From positions 3,658,001-3,722,000 of the forward strand of contig NZ_CP067041.1 in NCBI RefSeq assembly GCF_016599855.1: a stretch of 64,000 nt of DNA. Reading direction: 5' to 3'. Shown piece by piece: positions 46,614 through 55,326 of the stretch (positions are counted from its first letter, which is position 1; each line of letters starts with the position of its first letter). The notes beneath the pieces were generated by a model. It did not search any database. It saw only the letters and a list, made by a program, of their open reading frames with translations, and had not been told where the DNA came from. Source of the stretch: Bradyrhizobium diazoefficiens (GTDB taxonomy: Bacteria; Pseudomonadota; Alphaproteobacteria; Rhizobiales; Xanthobacteraceae). Position numbers and translations under genes: made by a program.

Positions 46614-47599
46614 GCCTTTCTGAAACCAGCCTCGTTGATAGCAAGAGCGCGCCGAAGTCGGGTGCGGCCAGCAAGCCCGCCACTGTCTTCGTCGACGGCG
46701 GCTCCGGCACCACCGGGCTCGGCATTAACGAGCGGCTCAAGCTCCAGAACGACGTCGTGGTGAAGACCATCGCCGACGACAAGCGCAAGGATCCCGCGGC
46801 AAAGAAGGCGCTGATGGCCGAGGTGGATCTCGTCATCCTCTGCCTGCCTGATGACGCTGCCAAGGAGACGGTCGCGCTGATCGACAGCATGGGCGCTTCG
46901 GGACCGAAGGTGCTCGACGCCTCGACCGCCTACCGGGTCGCGCCGGATTGGGCCTACGGTTTTCCGGAGCTGGCGCCCGACCAGGCCGGCAAGATCAAGG
47001 CCGCGAAGAAAGTCTCCAATCCCGGCTGCTATCCGACCGGCGGCATCGCATTGCTGCGGCCGATCGTCGATGCCGGCCTGTTGCCGCCCGACCATCCCAT
47101 CAGCATCAACGCGGTGAGCGGCTATTCCGGCGGCGGCAAGTCGATGATCGCGAGCTTCGAAGACGGCAGCGCGCCGTCCTTCGAGCTCTACGGCCTCGGC
47201 TTCGAGCACAAGCATCTGCCGGAGCTGCAGCTCTACTCGAACCTGACGCGGCGGCCGATCTTCATTCCCTCGGTCGGCAATTACCGGCAGGGCATGCTGG
47301 TCTCGATTCCGCTCCAGCTCGACACGCTGCCGGGCAAGCCCAGCGGCGCCGACCTTCAGGCCGCGCTGGCCAAGCGCTACGCGGGCTCGAAATACGTTTC
47401 GGTGATGCCGCTTCAGAGCGAGGGCGGCAAGCTCGAGCCGGAGGCGCTGAACGAGACCAACAGGCTCGAGCTCTACGTCTTCGCCAGCGACAAGTACCGC
47501 CAGGCGGTGCTGGTCGCCCGTCTGGACAATCTCGGCAAGGGCGCCTCAGGCGCAGCCGTGCAGAACATGCGGCTGATGCTGGGATTGGGGGAGGAGTAG
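46610..47599 (+). CDS. argC: N-acetyl-gamma-glutamyl-phosphate reductase (type 2)
   Basis: This encodes 329 residues, matching ArgC of the short type 2 (AGPR 2): [19 protein letters not shown] for NADPH binding, [12 protein letters not shown], the catalytic cysteine in [16 protein letters not shown], and HKHLPELQ near the C-terminal part. It reduces N-acetylglutamyl phosphate to the semialdehyde in arginine biosynthesis. Its start overlaps the PaiB stop, an unusual pairing. Confidence 0.93.
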   Translation: MSLSETSLVDSKSAPKSGAASKPATVFVDGGSGTTGLGINERLKLQNDVVVKTIADDKRKDPAAKKALMAEVDLVILCLPDDAAKETVALIDSMGASGPKVLDASTAYRVAPDWAYGFPELAPDQAGKIKAAKKVSNPGCYPTGGIALLRPIVDAGLLPPDHPISINAVSGYSGGGKSMIASFEDGSAPSFELYGLGFEHKHLPELQLYSNLTRRPIFIPSVGNYRQGMLVSIPLQLDTLPGKPSGADLQAALAKRYAGSKYVSVMPLQSEGGKLEPEALNETNRLELYVFASDKYRQAVLVARLDNLGKGASGAAVQNMRLMLGLGEE

Positions 47600-47608
47600 G
47601 AAGCACTC

Positions 47609-47740
47609 GTGCCCCGGACGCAGCGCAGCGCTCCTTCAGCGGTGCGCTGCTGAGCCGGGGCCCACGGCTCCGGGATCGCGGCTCTCTGGATCCCGGCTCT
47701 GCGGCGCATCACATTCGTGTTGCGCCTTGTCTGGGACACG
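47609..47740. repeat. palindromic intergenic repeat (GCCCCGGACGC type)
   Basis: GCCCCGGACGCAGCGCAGCGC and its partners around GCGCTGCTGAGCCGGGGCC and ATCCCGGCTCTGCGGCGC form nested imperfect hairpins just after the argC stop. It belongs to another family of dispersed repeats. It lies between convergent argC and the MAPEG gene. Confidence 0.55.
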
Positions 47741-47743
47741 AGG

Positions 47744-48142
47744 TCAAACCACCTTGAAGATCGCCAACGCCAGCACGGCCTGCGCGAGGAAGCCGACGGT
47801 GAAGGCCAGCGTGCGGAACACCGGGATCCCCAGCGTATAGACGATCAGATGCGCGACGCGCGACCAGAAATAGACCACGCAGGCAAGCACCGTCCATTTT
47901 GTGGAATAGTCGATCGCGTTCAGGATCAGCACCAGCGGTGCGAACAGCACGAGGTTCTCGACCGCGTTGTCATGCGCGAACATCAGGCGGTTCGCCCACT
48001 CGGCTTGCGGCTTGTCGCCGCGCGAGGGGTTGGCCATCGCGCCGCTGAGCCCGCGAACCTGGCAGCGGTTGATGGTGTAGGGAATCCAGAGGATCCCGGT
48101 AAGGATCACCGTGCAAGTCAACCAGAACAATTCACGCGTCAT
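47744..48142 (-). CDS. MAPEG family membrane protein
   Basis: This encodes 132 residues with four hydrophobic segments and the MAPEG pattern (RLMFAHDNAVENLVLFAPLVLI and VYFWSRVAHLIVYTLGIPVFRTLAF), the family of membrane glutathione transferases and eicosanoid enzymes. The bacterial role is unknown. The ATG at 48142 has GAGGGA upstream; an in-frame ATG at 48223 would overlap the phaC stop. Confidence 0.83.
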   Translation of the reverse strand: MTRELFWLTCTVILTGILWIPYTINRCQVRGLSGAMANPSRGDKPQAEWANRLMFAHDNAVENLVLFAPLVLILNAIDYSTKWTVLACVVYFWSRVAHLIVYTLGIPVFRTLAFTVGFLAQAVLALAIFKVV

Positions 48143-48203
48143 AACCCGGTCCCTCTGTCGTCGCTGTGGTGAGCGTGAGTTTATACAAGCGTGGAAGATT
48201 CCG

Positions 48204-50009
48204 CTATGCGCGAACCCTGACATAGCTGCCGGGCGCGTCCTCGATGGGCGGGAATGCCTCGGTGCCGACGGCGCGCGCCGGGACTTCCTCCGGATCGAGC
48301 CCGCCCAGCCATTCGCGCCAGTCCGGCCACCACGAGCCCTTGTGCTCGACCGCGCCCTTCATCCATTCGGCGACGGTGACGTCCTTGATGTTGTCGTTGG
48401 TCCAGTACTGATACTTGTTTGAGGCCGGCGGATTGACGACGCCGGCGATATGGCCGGAGCCCGACAGCACATATTTCACGGGACCGCCGAAGAATTGCGA
48501 GCCGTACAGCACGGATTCCGCCGGCGCGATGTGGTCCTCGCGGGTCGCGAGATTGTAAACGGGCACCTTGACCTTGGAGAGGTCGAGCAGGGTGTTGTCG
48601 AGCACCATGGTCCCGGTCGACAGCCGGTTCTCCAGATAGCAGTTGCGCAAATAATAGGAATGGTTGGCCTGGGTCATCCGCGTCGCGTCGGAATTCCAGT
48701 GCAGCAGGTCAAACGTGCTCGGCTGCTGGCCCTTGAGATAGTTGCTGACCACGTAAGACCAGATCAGGTCGTTCGAGCGCAGCATGTTGAAGGCCATCGC
48801 CATCTTGGAGCCTTCGAGCACGCCTGATGCCTTCATGTCCTGCTCGAGGGCAGCGATCTGCTCTTCGTCGACGAAGACCAGGAGATCGCCGGCATGGGTG
48901 AAGTCGACTTGCGCGGCAAAGAACGTCGCCGAGCTCACGCGCTGGCGCCGCTTCTCGGCGAGCCAGGCAAGCGTAGTCGCGAGCATGGTGCCGCCGACGC
49001 AATAGCCGGCGGTGTGCACCTTCATCTCGCCGGTGATCTTCTCGATCACGTCCATCGCCGCGAGCGGGCCTTCCTTCATGTAGTCTTCCCAGCTCTTGGC
49101 ACCGAGCCGCTTGTCGGGATTGACCCATGAGATCACGAACACGGTGATGCCCTGGTCGACGCACCACTTGATGTAGGATTTCTCCGGCTTGAGATCGAGA
49201 ATGTAGAACTTGTTGATCCAGGGCGGCACGATCAGGAGCGGTGTGCGCAGCACCTTCTCCGTGGTCGGAGCGTACTGGATCAGCTGCATCATCTCGTTCT
49301 GGTAGATCACCTTGCCCGGCGTGGTCGCCATGTTGACGCCGACGACGAGGTTGTCCGGGTTGGACTGGCGGATCTTCAGCATGCCCTTACCGGCGGCGAT
49401 GTCCTCAGCCAGCATGGTCAGGCCGCGCGCCAGGTTCTCGCCGCTGCTCGCCACGGTCTCGCGCAGCACTTCCGGATTGGTCAGCACGAAGTTCGACGGC
49501 GAGATCGCGTTGCTGATCTGCTGGACGTAGAACTCGGCCTTGCGGCGGGTCTGCGGATCGAGCTCGGCGTTCTGCACCAGCTCCTGCGCCCATTTGCTCG
49601 TGAGCAGATAGAGCTGCATCATGAAATCGAAGAACTGGTTCGACTTCCATTCCGGATCGGCGAAGCGCTTGTCGCGCGGTGAGGGTGCGATCGCGGGCGG
49701 AGCCTCTTGGCCGGCCATCCGCCGCGCCGCCGAACCCCAGAGATCGAGATAGTCCTTGGCGAGCTTGCTCTGGAGATCGGAGGAACGCGACTGGTCCGAC
49801 AGCCAGTATTCGGCGACCGAGGTGAAGGTCTTGACGACCTCAGTGAGCTCGGCCGGCGGACGATCCTGCACCTCGCCGCTCTCGCGCGGCTTCAGGTACG
49901 CGGCGAGCGCCTTGCCGCCGCTCTCCATCGCCCGCGCGACATTCATCGCGAAGGCTTCCGCATCGAACTTCATCTCGGATCTGGGCGTGTCGGTCGTGGC
50001 GGTACTCAT
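48204..50009 (-). CDS. phaC: class I poly(R)-hydroxyalkanoate synthase
   Basis: This encodes 601 residues. The PhaC N-terminal domain is followed by an alpha/beta-hydrolase-like core. The catalytic cysteine is in the lipase-box-like [11 protein letters not shown], and the conserved WNSDATRM and [12 protein letters not shown], the last holding the catalytic His, are present. It polymerises hydroxyacyl-CoA to storage polyester. Length and composition match class I. No phaA or phaB is adjacent. Confidence 0.95.
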   Translation of the reverse strand: MSTATTDTPRSEMKFDAEAFAMNVARAMESGGKALAAYLKPRESGEVQDRPPAELTEVVKTFTSVAEYWLSDQSRSSDLQSKLAKDYLDLWGSAARRMAGQEAPPAIAPSPRDKRFADPEWKSNQFFDFMMQLYLLTSKWAQELVQNAELDPQTRRKAEFYVQQISNAISPSNFVLTNPEVLRETVASSGENLARGLTMLAEDIAAGKGMLKIRQSNPDNLVVGVNMATTPGKVIYQNEMMQLIQYAPTTEKVLRTPLLIVPPWINKFYILDLKPEKSYIKWCVDQGITVFVISWVNPDKRLGAKSWEDYMKEGPLAAMDVIEKITGEMKVHTAGYCVGGTMLATTLAWLAEKRRQRVSSATFFAAQVDFTHAGDLLVFVDEEQIAALEQDMKASGVLEGSKMAMAFNMLRSNDLIWSYVVSNYLKGQQPSTFDLLHWNSDATRMTQANHSYYLRNCYLENRLSTGTMVLDNTLLDLSKVKVPVYNLATREDHIAPAESVLYGSQFFGGPVKYVLSGSGHIAGVVNPPASNKYQYWTNDNIKDVTVAEWMKGAVEHKGSWWPDWREWLGGLDPEEVPARAVGTEAFPPIEDAPGSYVRVRA

Positions 50010-50262
50010 GAAGGCGACAGTAACGATTCATTCTGTATTCGTCACCGCGAAGCTCGCTGGTTTCGTGTCAAACAGATGCGAAGATGTGTTGCACTGCGAC
50101 AAGGCCTCTTGGTTTTGTCACAATCGAAGTGCACCTCTTGTGCCGTGGGCCTTGGATGATTTCTCGCTCGTACCATTTGTGGGCAGCAATGGTTTGAGCT
50201 TGGGCAGGTTGTTGGTTAGGCTACCGGCAGCCTTGCGTTGGGACGAGTAGGGGATTTCCCAA

Positions 50263-50538
50263 GTGTTGGCGGTGTGGGACCTGCAAAAGACGCGGCTTGC
50301 GTGTTGCGCGCTGCTGATGGCGGCGTTTGCGCTGGGCGGCTGCTCGAGCCAGCTCGCAGACATGTCAGCCGCCGACACACCGGCACATCCCAGGGAGCCC
50401 GGTGCCTACCTCCCGGTGCACGATTTGCCGCCGGACCGTGATCAGGCAATTATTCCGCCCGACCAGCGCGCCAAGATCGAGGCGGAGCTCGCGGCTGCGC
50501 GCGACCGCCAGGCCGTCGCCGCCAAAGACGCGAAATGA
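50263..50538 (+). CDS. small lipoprotein
   Basis: This encodes 91 residues: a hydrophobic segment ending in the lipobox FALGGCSS, then a short Pro/Asp-rich and Ala/Glu/Lys-rich tail. The start is a GTG (50263 or 50272), with AGGGGA upstream. The product would be attached to the inner or outer membrane by the N-terminal lipid. Function unknown; such proteins are common in alphaproteobacteria. Confidence 0.7.
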   Translation: MLAVWDLQKTRLACCALLMAAFALGGCSSQLADMSAADTPAHPREPGAYLPVHDLPPDRDQAIIPPDQRAKIEAELAAARDRQAVAAKDAK

Positions 50539-50752
50539 GGCGGTGCAAGGTAATCGCTGGCGCCCCCGCCCCGCCGTGCTAAAAAGGCCCCAGTTCAGCC
50601 GAGAGTCAGGGCGAAGGAGTTCAGCCCTCGTCGTCGAAGATCACTCCAACCAGTTGATTTTGAGTGATTTTTGTGTGCGGGGCGATGTCTCCTCAAGGGT
50701 GGTCATCACGCCTCGATTCTGTCCTGACCGGTTGCCCGGAGCCCAGAGAGCC

Positions 50753-51973
50753 ATGGACGAGTTTTACCGCATCCGCCGCCTTCCGCCTTACGTATTTGAG
50801 CAGGTCAACCGGGCCAAGGCGGCCGCGCGGAATGCCGGCGCCGACATTATCGATCTCGGCATGGGCAACCCGGATCTGCCGGCCCCGCCGCATGTGCTTG
50901 AGAAGCTGAAGGAGACGCTGGGCAAGCCGCGTACCGACCGCTACTCAGCCTCGCGCGGCATCCCCGGCCTGCGCCGGGCCCAGGCCGGCTATTACGAGCG
51001 CCGCTTCGGCGTGAAGCTCAATCCGGACACCCAGGTGGTGGCGACGCTGGGCTCGAAGGAGGGCTTTGCCAATGTGGCCCAGGCGATTACCGCGCCGGGC
51101 GACGTCATCCTCTGTCCGAACCCGAGCTATCCAATTCACGCCTTCGGCTTTTTGATGGCGGGCGGCGTGATCCGCTCGGTGCCCTCGGAGCCGACGCCGC
51201 AATTCTTCGAGGCGGTTGAGCGGGCGATCGTGCACTCGATCCCGAAGCCGCTCGCGCTCGTGGTCTGCTATCCCTCGAACCCGACCGCCTATGTCGCGAG
51301 CCTCGATTTCTACAAGGACCTCGTCGCGTTCGCGAAGAAGCACGAGATCCTGATCCTGTCCGACCTCGCTTATGCCGAGGTCTATTTCGACGAGAGCAAC
51401 CCGCCGCCGTCGGTGCTCCAGGTGCCCGGCGCGATCGACGTCACCGTCGAGTTCACCTCGATGTCGAAGACCTATTCGATGGCCGGCTGGCGCATGGGCT
51501 TTGCCGTCGGCAATGAGCGCGTGATCGCAGCGCTCGCCCGTGTCAAATCCTACCTCGACTACGGCGCCTTCACGCCGGTCCAGGTCGCAGCGACCGCAGC
51601 GCTAAACGGTCCCGACGACTGCATTAAGGAGATGCGCGACACCTATCGCAGGCGCCGCGACGCGCTGGTGGAATCGTTCGGCCGGGCGGGGTGGGAGATT
51701 CCGCCGCCGGAAGCCTCGATGTTCGCCTGGGTGCCGCTGCCGGAGGCTTTCCGCAGGGTCGGCAGCATGCAGTTCGCGACACTGATGGTGGAGAAATCCG
51801 GCGTTGCGGTCTCGCCCGGCGTCGGCTTCGGCGAGCATGGTGAAGGATATGTCCGCATCGCCATGGTGGAAAACGAGCAACGGATCAGGCAGGCCGCGCG
51901 CGGCGTGCGCCGCTTCCTTGAAAGCGGCATCGAAACGTTGCACAACATCGTTCCGCTCGCCAATCGGCGCTAA
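50753..51973 (+). CDS. class I/II aminotransferase (LL-diaminopimelate / alanine aminotransferase-like)
   Basis: This encodes 406 residues of PLP fold type I: IDLGMGNPDLPAPPHV, the PLP lysine in SMSKTYSMAGWRMGF, and the C-terminal carboxylate-binding RIAMVE. The next gene encodes homoserine dehydrogenase 28 bases on. Relatives are annotated LL-diaminopimelate aminotransferase or AlaC-like; the reaction cannot be assigned by sequence alone. The ATG at 50753 gives the family N-terminus (MDEFYRIRRLPPYVFEQV). Confidence 0.9.
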   Translation: MDEFYRIRRLPPYVFEQVNRAKAAARNAGADIIDLGMGNPDLPAPPHVLEKLKETLGKPRTDRYSASRGIPGLRRAQAGYYERRFGVKLNPDTQVVATLGSKEGFANVAQAITAPGDVILCPNPSYPIHAFGFLMAGGVIRSVPSEPTPQFFEAVERAIVHSIPKPLALVVCYPSNPTAYVASLDFYKDLVAFAKKHEILILSDLAYAEVYFDESNPPPSVLQVPGAIDVTVEFTSMSKTYSMAGWRMGFAVGNERVIAALARVKSYLDYGAFTPVQVAATAALNGPDDCIKEMRDTYRRRRDALVESFGRAGWEIPPPEASMFAWVPLPEAFRRVGSMQFATLMVEKSGVAVSPGVGFGEHGEGYVRIAMVENEQRIRQAARGVRRFLESGIETLHNIVPLANRR

Positions 51974-52001
51974 TTTTCTTCTGCAGGTTCACTAAAGCAT
52001 C

Positions 52002-53318
52002 ATGGTTGCACCCCTGAAAGTGGGCATAGCGGGGCTCGGCACCGTGGGCGCCGAAGTCATCCGTTTGATTGAAACGCAGGCGCGCGTGCTCGCGGGCCGC
52101 AGCGGCCGCGGCATTCGCGTCGTCGCCGTCACCGCGCGTTCGAAAGCCAAGAAGCGCGATATCGACCTGCGCGGCGTCGAATGGGCCAAGGATCCGCTTG
52201 CGCTCGCCACGCATCCCGAGGTCGATTGCTTCGTTGAGTTGATGGGCGGCGCCGGGGATCCCGCGCTGTCGGCCGTGGACGCCGCGCTGAATGCCGGCAA
52301 GTCGGTCGTCACCGCCAATAAGGCACTGCTCGCCAAGCACGGTCTCAAGCTCGCCAAATCAGCTGAAAAGCACGGCGGCGCGCTAAATTTCGAGGCAGCC
52401 GTTGGCGCTGCGATTCCCGTCATCAAAACGTTACGCGAAGGTCTTGCGGGAACCGGCATCGAGCGCGTCTACGGCATCCTCAACGGCACCTGCAATTACA
52501 TCCTGACGCGGATGGAGCAGGAGGGCCTGTCGTTCGCCGAGTGCCTCAAGGATGCGCAGCGGCTCGGCTATGCCGAGGCCGATCCGTCCTTCGACGTCGA
52601 TGGCCACGACACCGCGCAAAAGCTCGCCATTCTCGCCAGCCTCGCTTTCGGCACGAAAGTTGCTCAAACCGCGGTGTATGTCGAAGGTATCTCCTCCATC
52701 GCGCCGGAAGATTTGCGCGCAGCCGCTGATCTTGGCTACCGCCTCAAGCTGCTCGGCGTTGCCGTTCGCACCGCCAAAGGCATCGAGCAGCGCGTGCATC
52801 CGACCATGGTTCCCAAATCGTCCTCGATCGCGCAGGTGATGGGTGTCACGAATGCGGTCACGATAGATGGTGAGGGCATTCCGCCGATCACGCTGGTCGG
52901 ACCCGGCGCGGGCGGTGCGGCCACCGCCTCCGCCGTCGTTGCCGATATCGCCGACGTCGCGCGCGGCATCCGCGCCAATCCGTTCGGCCGGCCCGTTTCC
53001 CATCTGCAGGACACCAAGAAGGCGCCGATGGAGCGACATGAAGGCGGCTACTACATCCGCCTTTTGGCGCGTGATTTCCCGGGTACCGCGGCTGCAATCG
53101 CGACCCGGCTCGCAGAGCAGAAGATTTCGATCGAGTCGATCGTGCAGCGCCATCCCAATGGTGGCGCTGCGCCGGCGGACGGCAAGGCGGTGCCCGTGCC
53201 CGTCATCCTGATCACCTATGCCACGCATGAGGACGCCGTGCGCCGCGCGCTCGCCGCCGTGCAGAAGGACAAAGTGATCAGCGGACGGCCGCAGGTCATT
53301 AGAATCGAGAAGAACTGA
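52002..53318 (+). CDS. hom: homoserine dehydrogenase
   Basis: This encodes 438 residues: the NAD(P)-binding GIAGLGTVGAEVIRLIE, VTANKALLAKHG, catalytic region GILNGTCNYILTRMEQEG and EADPSFDVDGHDTAQKLAILA, and a C-terminal ACT domain (YYIRLLARDFPGTAAAIATRL), the site for feedback by threonine. It reduces aspartate semialdehyde to homoserine. It follows an aminotransferase and precedes glpX. Confidence 0.96.
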   Translation: MVAPLKVGIAGLGTVGAEVIRLIETQARVLAGRSGRGIRVVAVTARSKAKKRDIDLRGVEWAKDPLALATHPEVDCFVELMGGAGDPALSAVDAALNAGKSVVTANKALLAKHGLKLAKSAEKHGGALNFEAAVGAAIPVIKTLREGLAGTGIERVYGILNGTCNYILTRMEQEGLSFAECLKDAQRLGYAEADPSFDVDGHDTAQKLAILASLAFGTKVAQTAVYVEGISSIAPEDLRAAADLGYRLKLLGVAVRTAKGIEQRVHPTMVPKSSSIAQVMGVTNAVTIDGEGIPPITLVGPGAGGAATASAVVADIADVARGIRANPFGRPVSHLQDTKKAPMERHEGGYYIRLLARDFPGTAAAIATRLAEQKISIESIVQRHPNGGAAPADGKAVPVPVILITYATHEDAVRRALAAVQKDKVISGRPQVIRIEKN

Positions 53319-53398
53319 CACGGTTCGAACGAACTGTGGGTGTCACGAGTTGATGCGGACGGAGATTTCCGTCCCAAACGTTTCGAAGGAGTGAGCCG

Positions 53399-54400
53399 AT
53401 GTCGACCCATATTTCAGTCCCGCCGCACGCGTTGCTCGAGCGCATTCTCACGCTGGAGATCGTGCGCGTGACGGAGCGGGCCGCGGTGTCTTCGGCGCGA
53501 CTGCGCGGGCACGGCAATGAGAAGGCGGCCGACCAGGCCGCCGTCGACGCCATGCGCCGCGAGCTCAACAAGCTGCCGATCCAGGGCACCATCGTGATCG
53601 GCGAGGGCGAGCGCGACGAGGCGCCGATGCTTTTCATCGGAGAGAAGGTCGGCGTGAACGCCGGCCCGGAAGTCGATATCGCCGTCGATCCGCTCGAAGG
53701 CACCACGCTGTGCGCCAAGAACATGCCGGGCTCGATCGCCACCATGGCGATGGCTGACGGCGGCACGCTGCTGCACGCCCCCGACGTCTACATGCAGAAG
53801 CTCGCGATCGGTCCCGGCTATGACAAGGGCGTCGTCGAGCTCGATGCGAGCCCTGCCGACAACGTCCATCGCCTTGCGAAGGCCAAGGGGGTCAAGCCTG
53901 AGGGCATCACCGTTCTCGTGCTCGATCGTCCGCGCCATGCCAGCATCATCGAGAGCGTGCGCTCGACCGGCGCGGCCGTGCGTCTCATCACCGACGGCGA
54001 CGTCGCCGGCGTGATCCACTGCGCCGACCCCGACAACACCGGCGTCGACATGTATCTCGGCACCGGCGGCGCGCCGGAAGGCGTGCTCGCGGCGGTGGCG
54101 CTGCGCTGCATCGGCGGCCAGATGCAGTGCCGCCTGATCCTGGATTCCGACGAGAAGCGCGAGCGCGCGGCCAAGATGGGCGTCAACGATCCCAAGATGA
54201 TCTACGGCATCGAGGACATGGCGCGCGGCGACTGCCTGTTCGCCGCCACCGGCGTCACCACGGGCTCGCTGCTGTCGGGCGTCAAGTTCCGCAAGGACGG
54301 CGTGATCGAGACCGAGACGGTGGTGATGCGCTCCGTCACCGGCACGGTGCGCTACATCAAGGCCGAGCACCGCGAGCTCGCGAAGTTTCACCTGGACTAA
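53399..54400 (+). CDS. glpX: class II fructose-1,6-bisphosphatase
   Basis: This encodes 333 residues with GlpX motifs: VIGEGERDEAPMLFIGE for metal binding, VDPLEGTTLCAKNMPG, and GTGGAPEGVLAAVALRC. It dephosphorylates fructose-1,6-bisphosphate in gluconeogenesis or the Calvin cycle. The ATG at 53399 follows AAGGAG. A palindromic repeat starts eight bases after the stop. Confidence 0.96.
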   Translation: MSTHISVPPHALLERILTLEIVRVTERAAVSSARLRGHGNEKAADQAAVDAMRRELNKLPIQGTIVIGEGERDEAPMLFIGEKVGVNAGPEVDIAVDPLEGTTLCAKNMPGSIATMAMADGGTLLHAPDVYMQKLAIGPGYDKGVVELDASPADNVHRLAKAKGVKPEGITVLVLDRPRHASIIESVRSTGAAVRLITDGDVAGVIHCADPDNTGVDMYLGTGGAPEGVLAAVALRCIGGQMQCRLILDSDEKRERAAKMGVNDPKMIYGIEDMARGDCLFAATGVTTGSLLSGVKFRKDGVIETETVVMRSVTGTVRYIKAEHRELAKFHLD

Positions 54401-54408
54401 TGTTCTAC

Positions 54409-54499
54409 GTCATTCCGGGGCTCGCGAAGCGAGAACCCGGAATCTCGCGCGATAACTTCTGGATTCCGGGTTCGCGACTGCGTCGCGCCCCGGAATGAC
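54409..54499. repeat. palindromic intergenic repeat (ATTCCGGG type)
   Basis: GTCATTCCGGGG (54409-54420) pairs with CCCCGGAATGAC (54488-54499), enclosing inner CCGGAATC/ATTCCGGG arms. Same family as the repeat at 45628. It lies between glpX and the HAD gene, which are co-directional. Confidence 0.8.
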
Positions 54500-54520
54500 A
54501 ACAAAAAAGGGGAAGCGCAC

Positions 54521-55240
54521 ATGTCCGATCTCTCCGCCGTCAAAGCTCTCGTCTTCGACGTGTTCGGCACGGTCGTGGACTGGCGCACCAGCCTGATCAC
54601 CGATTTCATGTGGTGGGCCAAGGGCCGCGGCATCAGCGCCGACTGGACGGCGCTCGTCGACGGTTGGCGCGGCATGTACGTTGCTTCGATGGACGACGTG
54701 CGCAAGCATCCCGAGCGCGGCTACGTCATTCTGGACGATCTGCACCGGCGCTCGCTCGAAAAGTTAGTCGAGAAATCTGCTATCAAAGGCCTTACCGACG
54801 CTGATCTCGATCATCTCACCAAGGGCTGGCACCGCCTCAATCCCTGGCCCGACAGCGTCGCCGGCCTGACCCGGCTGAAGGCAAAATTCGTGATCTCGCC
54901 GCTGTCGAACGGTAACGTCGCGCTGCTCACCAACATGGCGAAATTTGCGGGCCTGCCTTGGGACCTCATCATGTCGGCCGAGCTGTTCGAGCACTACAAG
55001 CCCGATCCCGAGACCTATCTCGGCGCCGCGCGCCTGCTCTGCCTCAAGTCGGAGGAGGTGATGATGGTGGCCGCCCACAATTACGACCTCAAGGCCGCGC
55101 AAGGCTATGGCCTGAAGACCGCCTTCGTGGCGCGCCCGACCGAATACGGCCCGCATCAGAAGATCGACTTCGAAGCCACAGGCCAATGGGACATCGTCGC
55201 CAAGGATTTTGGCGGGATCGCCGACAAGCTGGGATGCTAG
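54521..55240 (+). CDS. haloacid dehalogenase type II (HAD superfamily)
   Basis: This encodes 239 residues of HAD-type II: the nucleophile motif LVFDVFGTVVDWRTS (nucleophilic Asp first), ISPLSNGNVALLTNM, and the final metal/phosphate motif region NYDLKAAQGYGLKTAFVARP. It would hydrolyse 2-haloacids or a phosphoester. The 3' 111 bases are repeated at 57471-57581, suggesting an insertion by 3'-end reconstitution of this gene. Confidence 0.87.
   Translation: MSDLSAVKALVFDVFGTVVDWRTSLITDFMWWAKGRGISADWTALVDGWRGMYVASMDDVRKHPERGYVILDDLHRRSLEKLVEKSAIKGLTDADLDHLTKGWHRLNPWPDSVAGLTRLKAKFVISPLSNGNVALLTNMAKFAGLPWDLIMSAELFEHYKPDPETYLGAARLLCLKSEEVMMVAAHNYDLKAAQGYGLKTAFVARPTEYGPHQKIDFEATGQWDIVAKDFGGIADKLGC
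55103..55213 (+). repeat. direct repeat, left copy (3' end of HAD gene)
   Basis: 111 bases of the HAD coding region recur at 57471-57581 with four base differences (about 96% identity). Upstream of the repeat a weaker similarity continues for about 30 bases. The copies are 2.37 kb apart in the same orientation and bracket the serine hydrolase. Confidence 0.9.
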
Positions 55241-55326
55241 GGCGGATACCCCAAACTTGGTGAGTGTACTTTCTAGCCTCGGCGGGCCAGCAAGGGCGTT
55301 ACTTCGGGAAAAAACGTCGGCCTATT

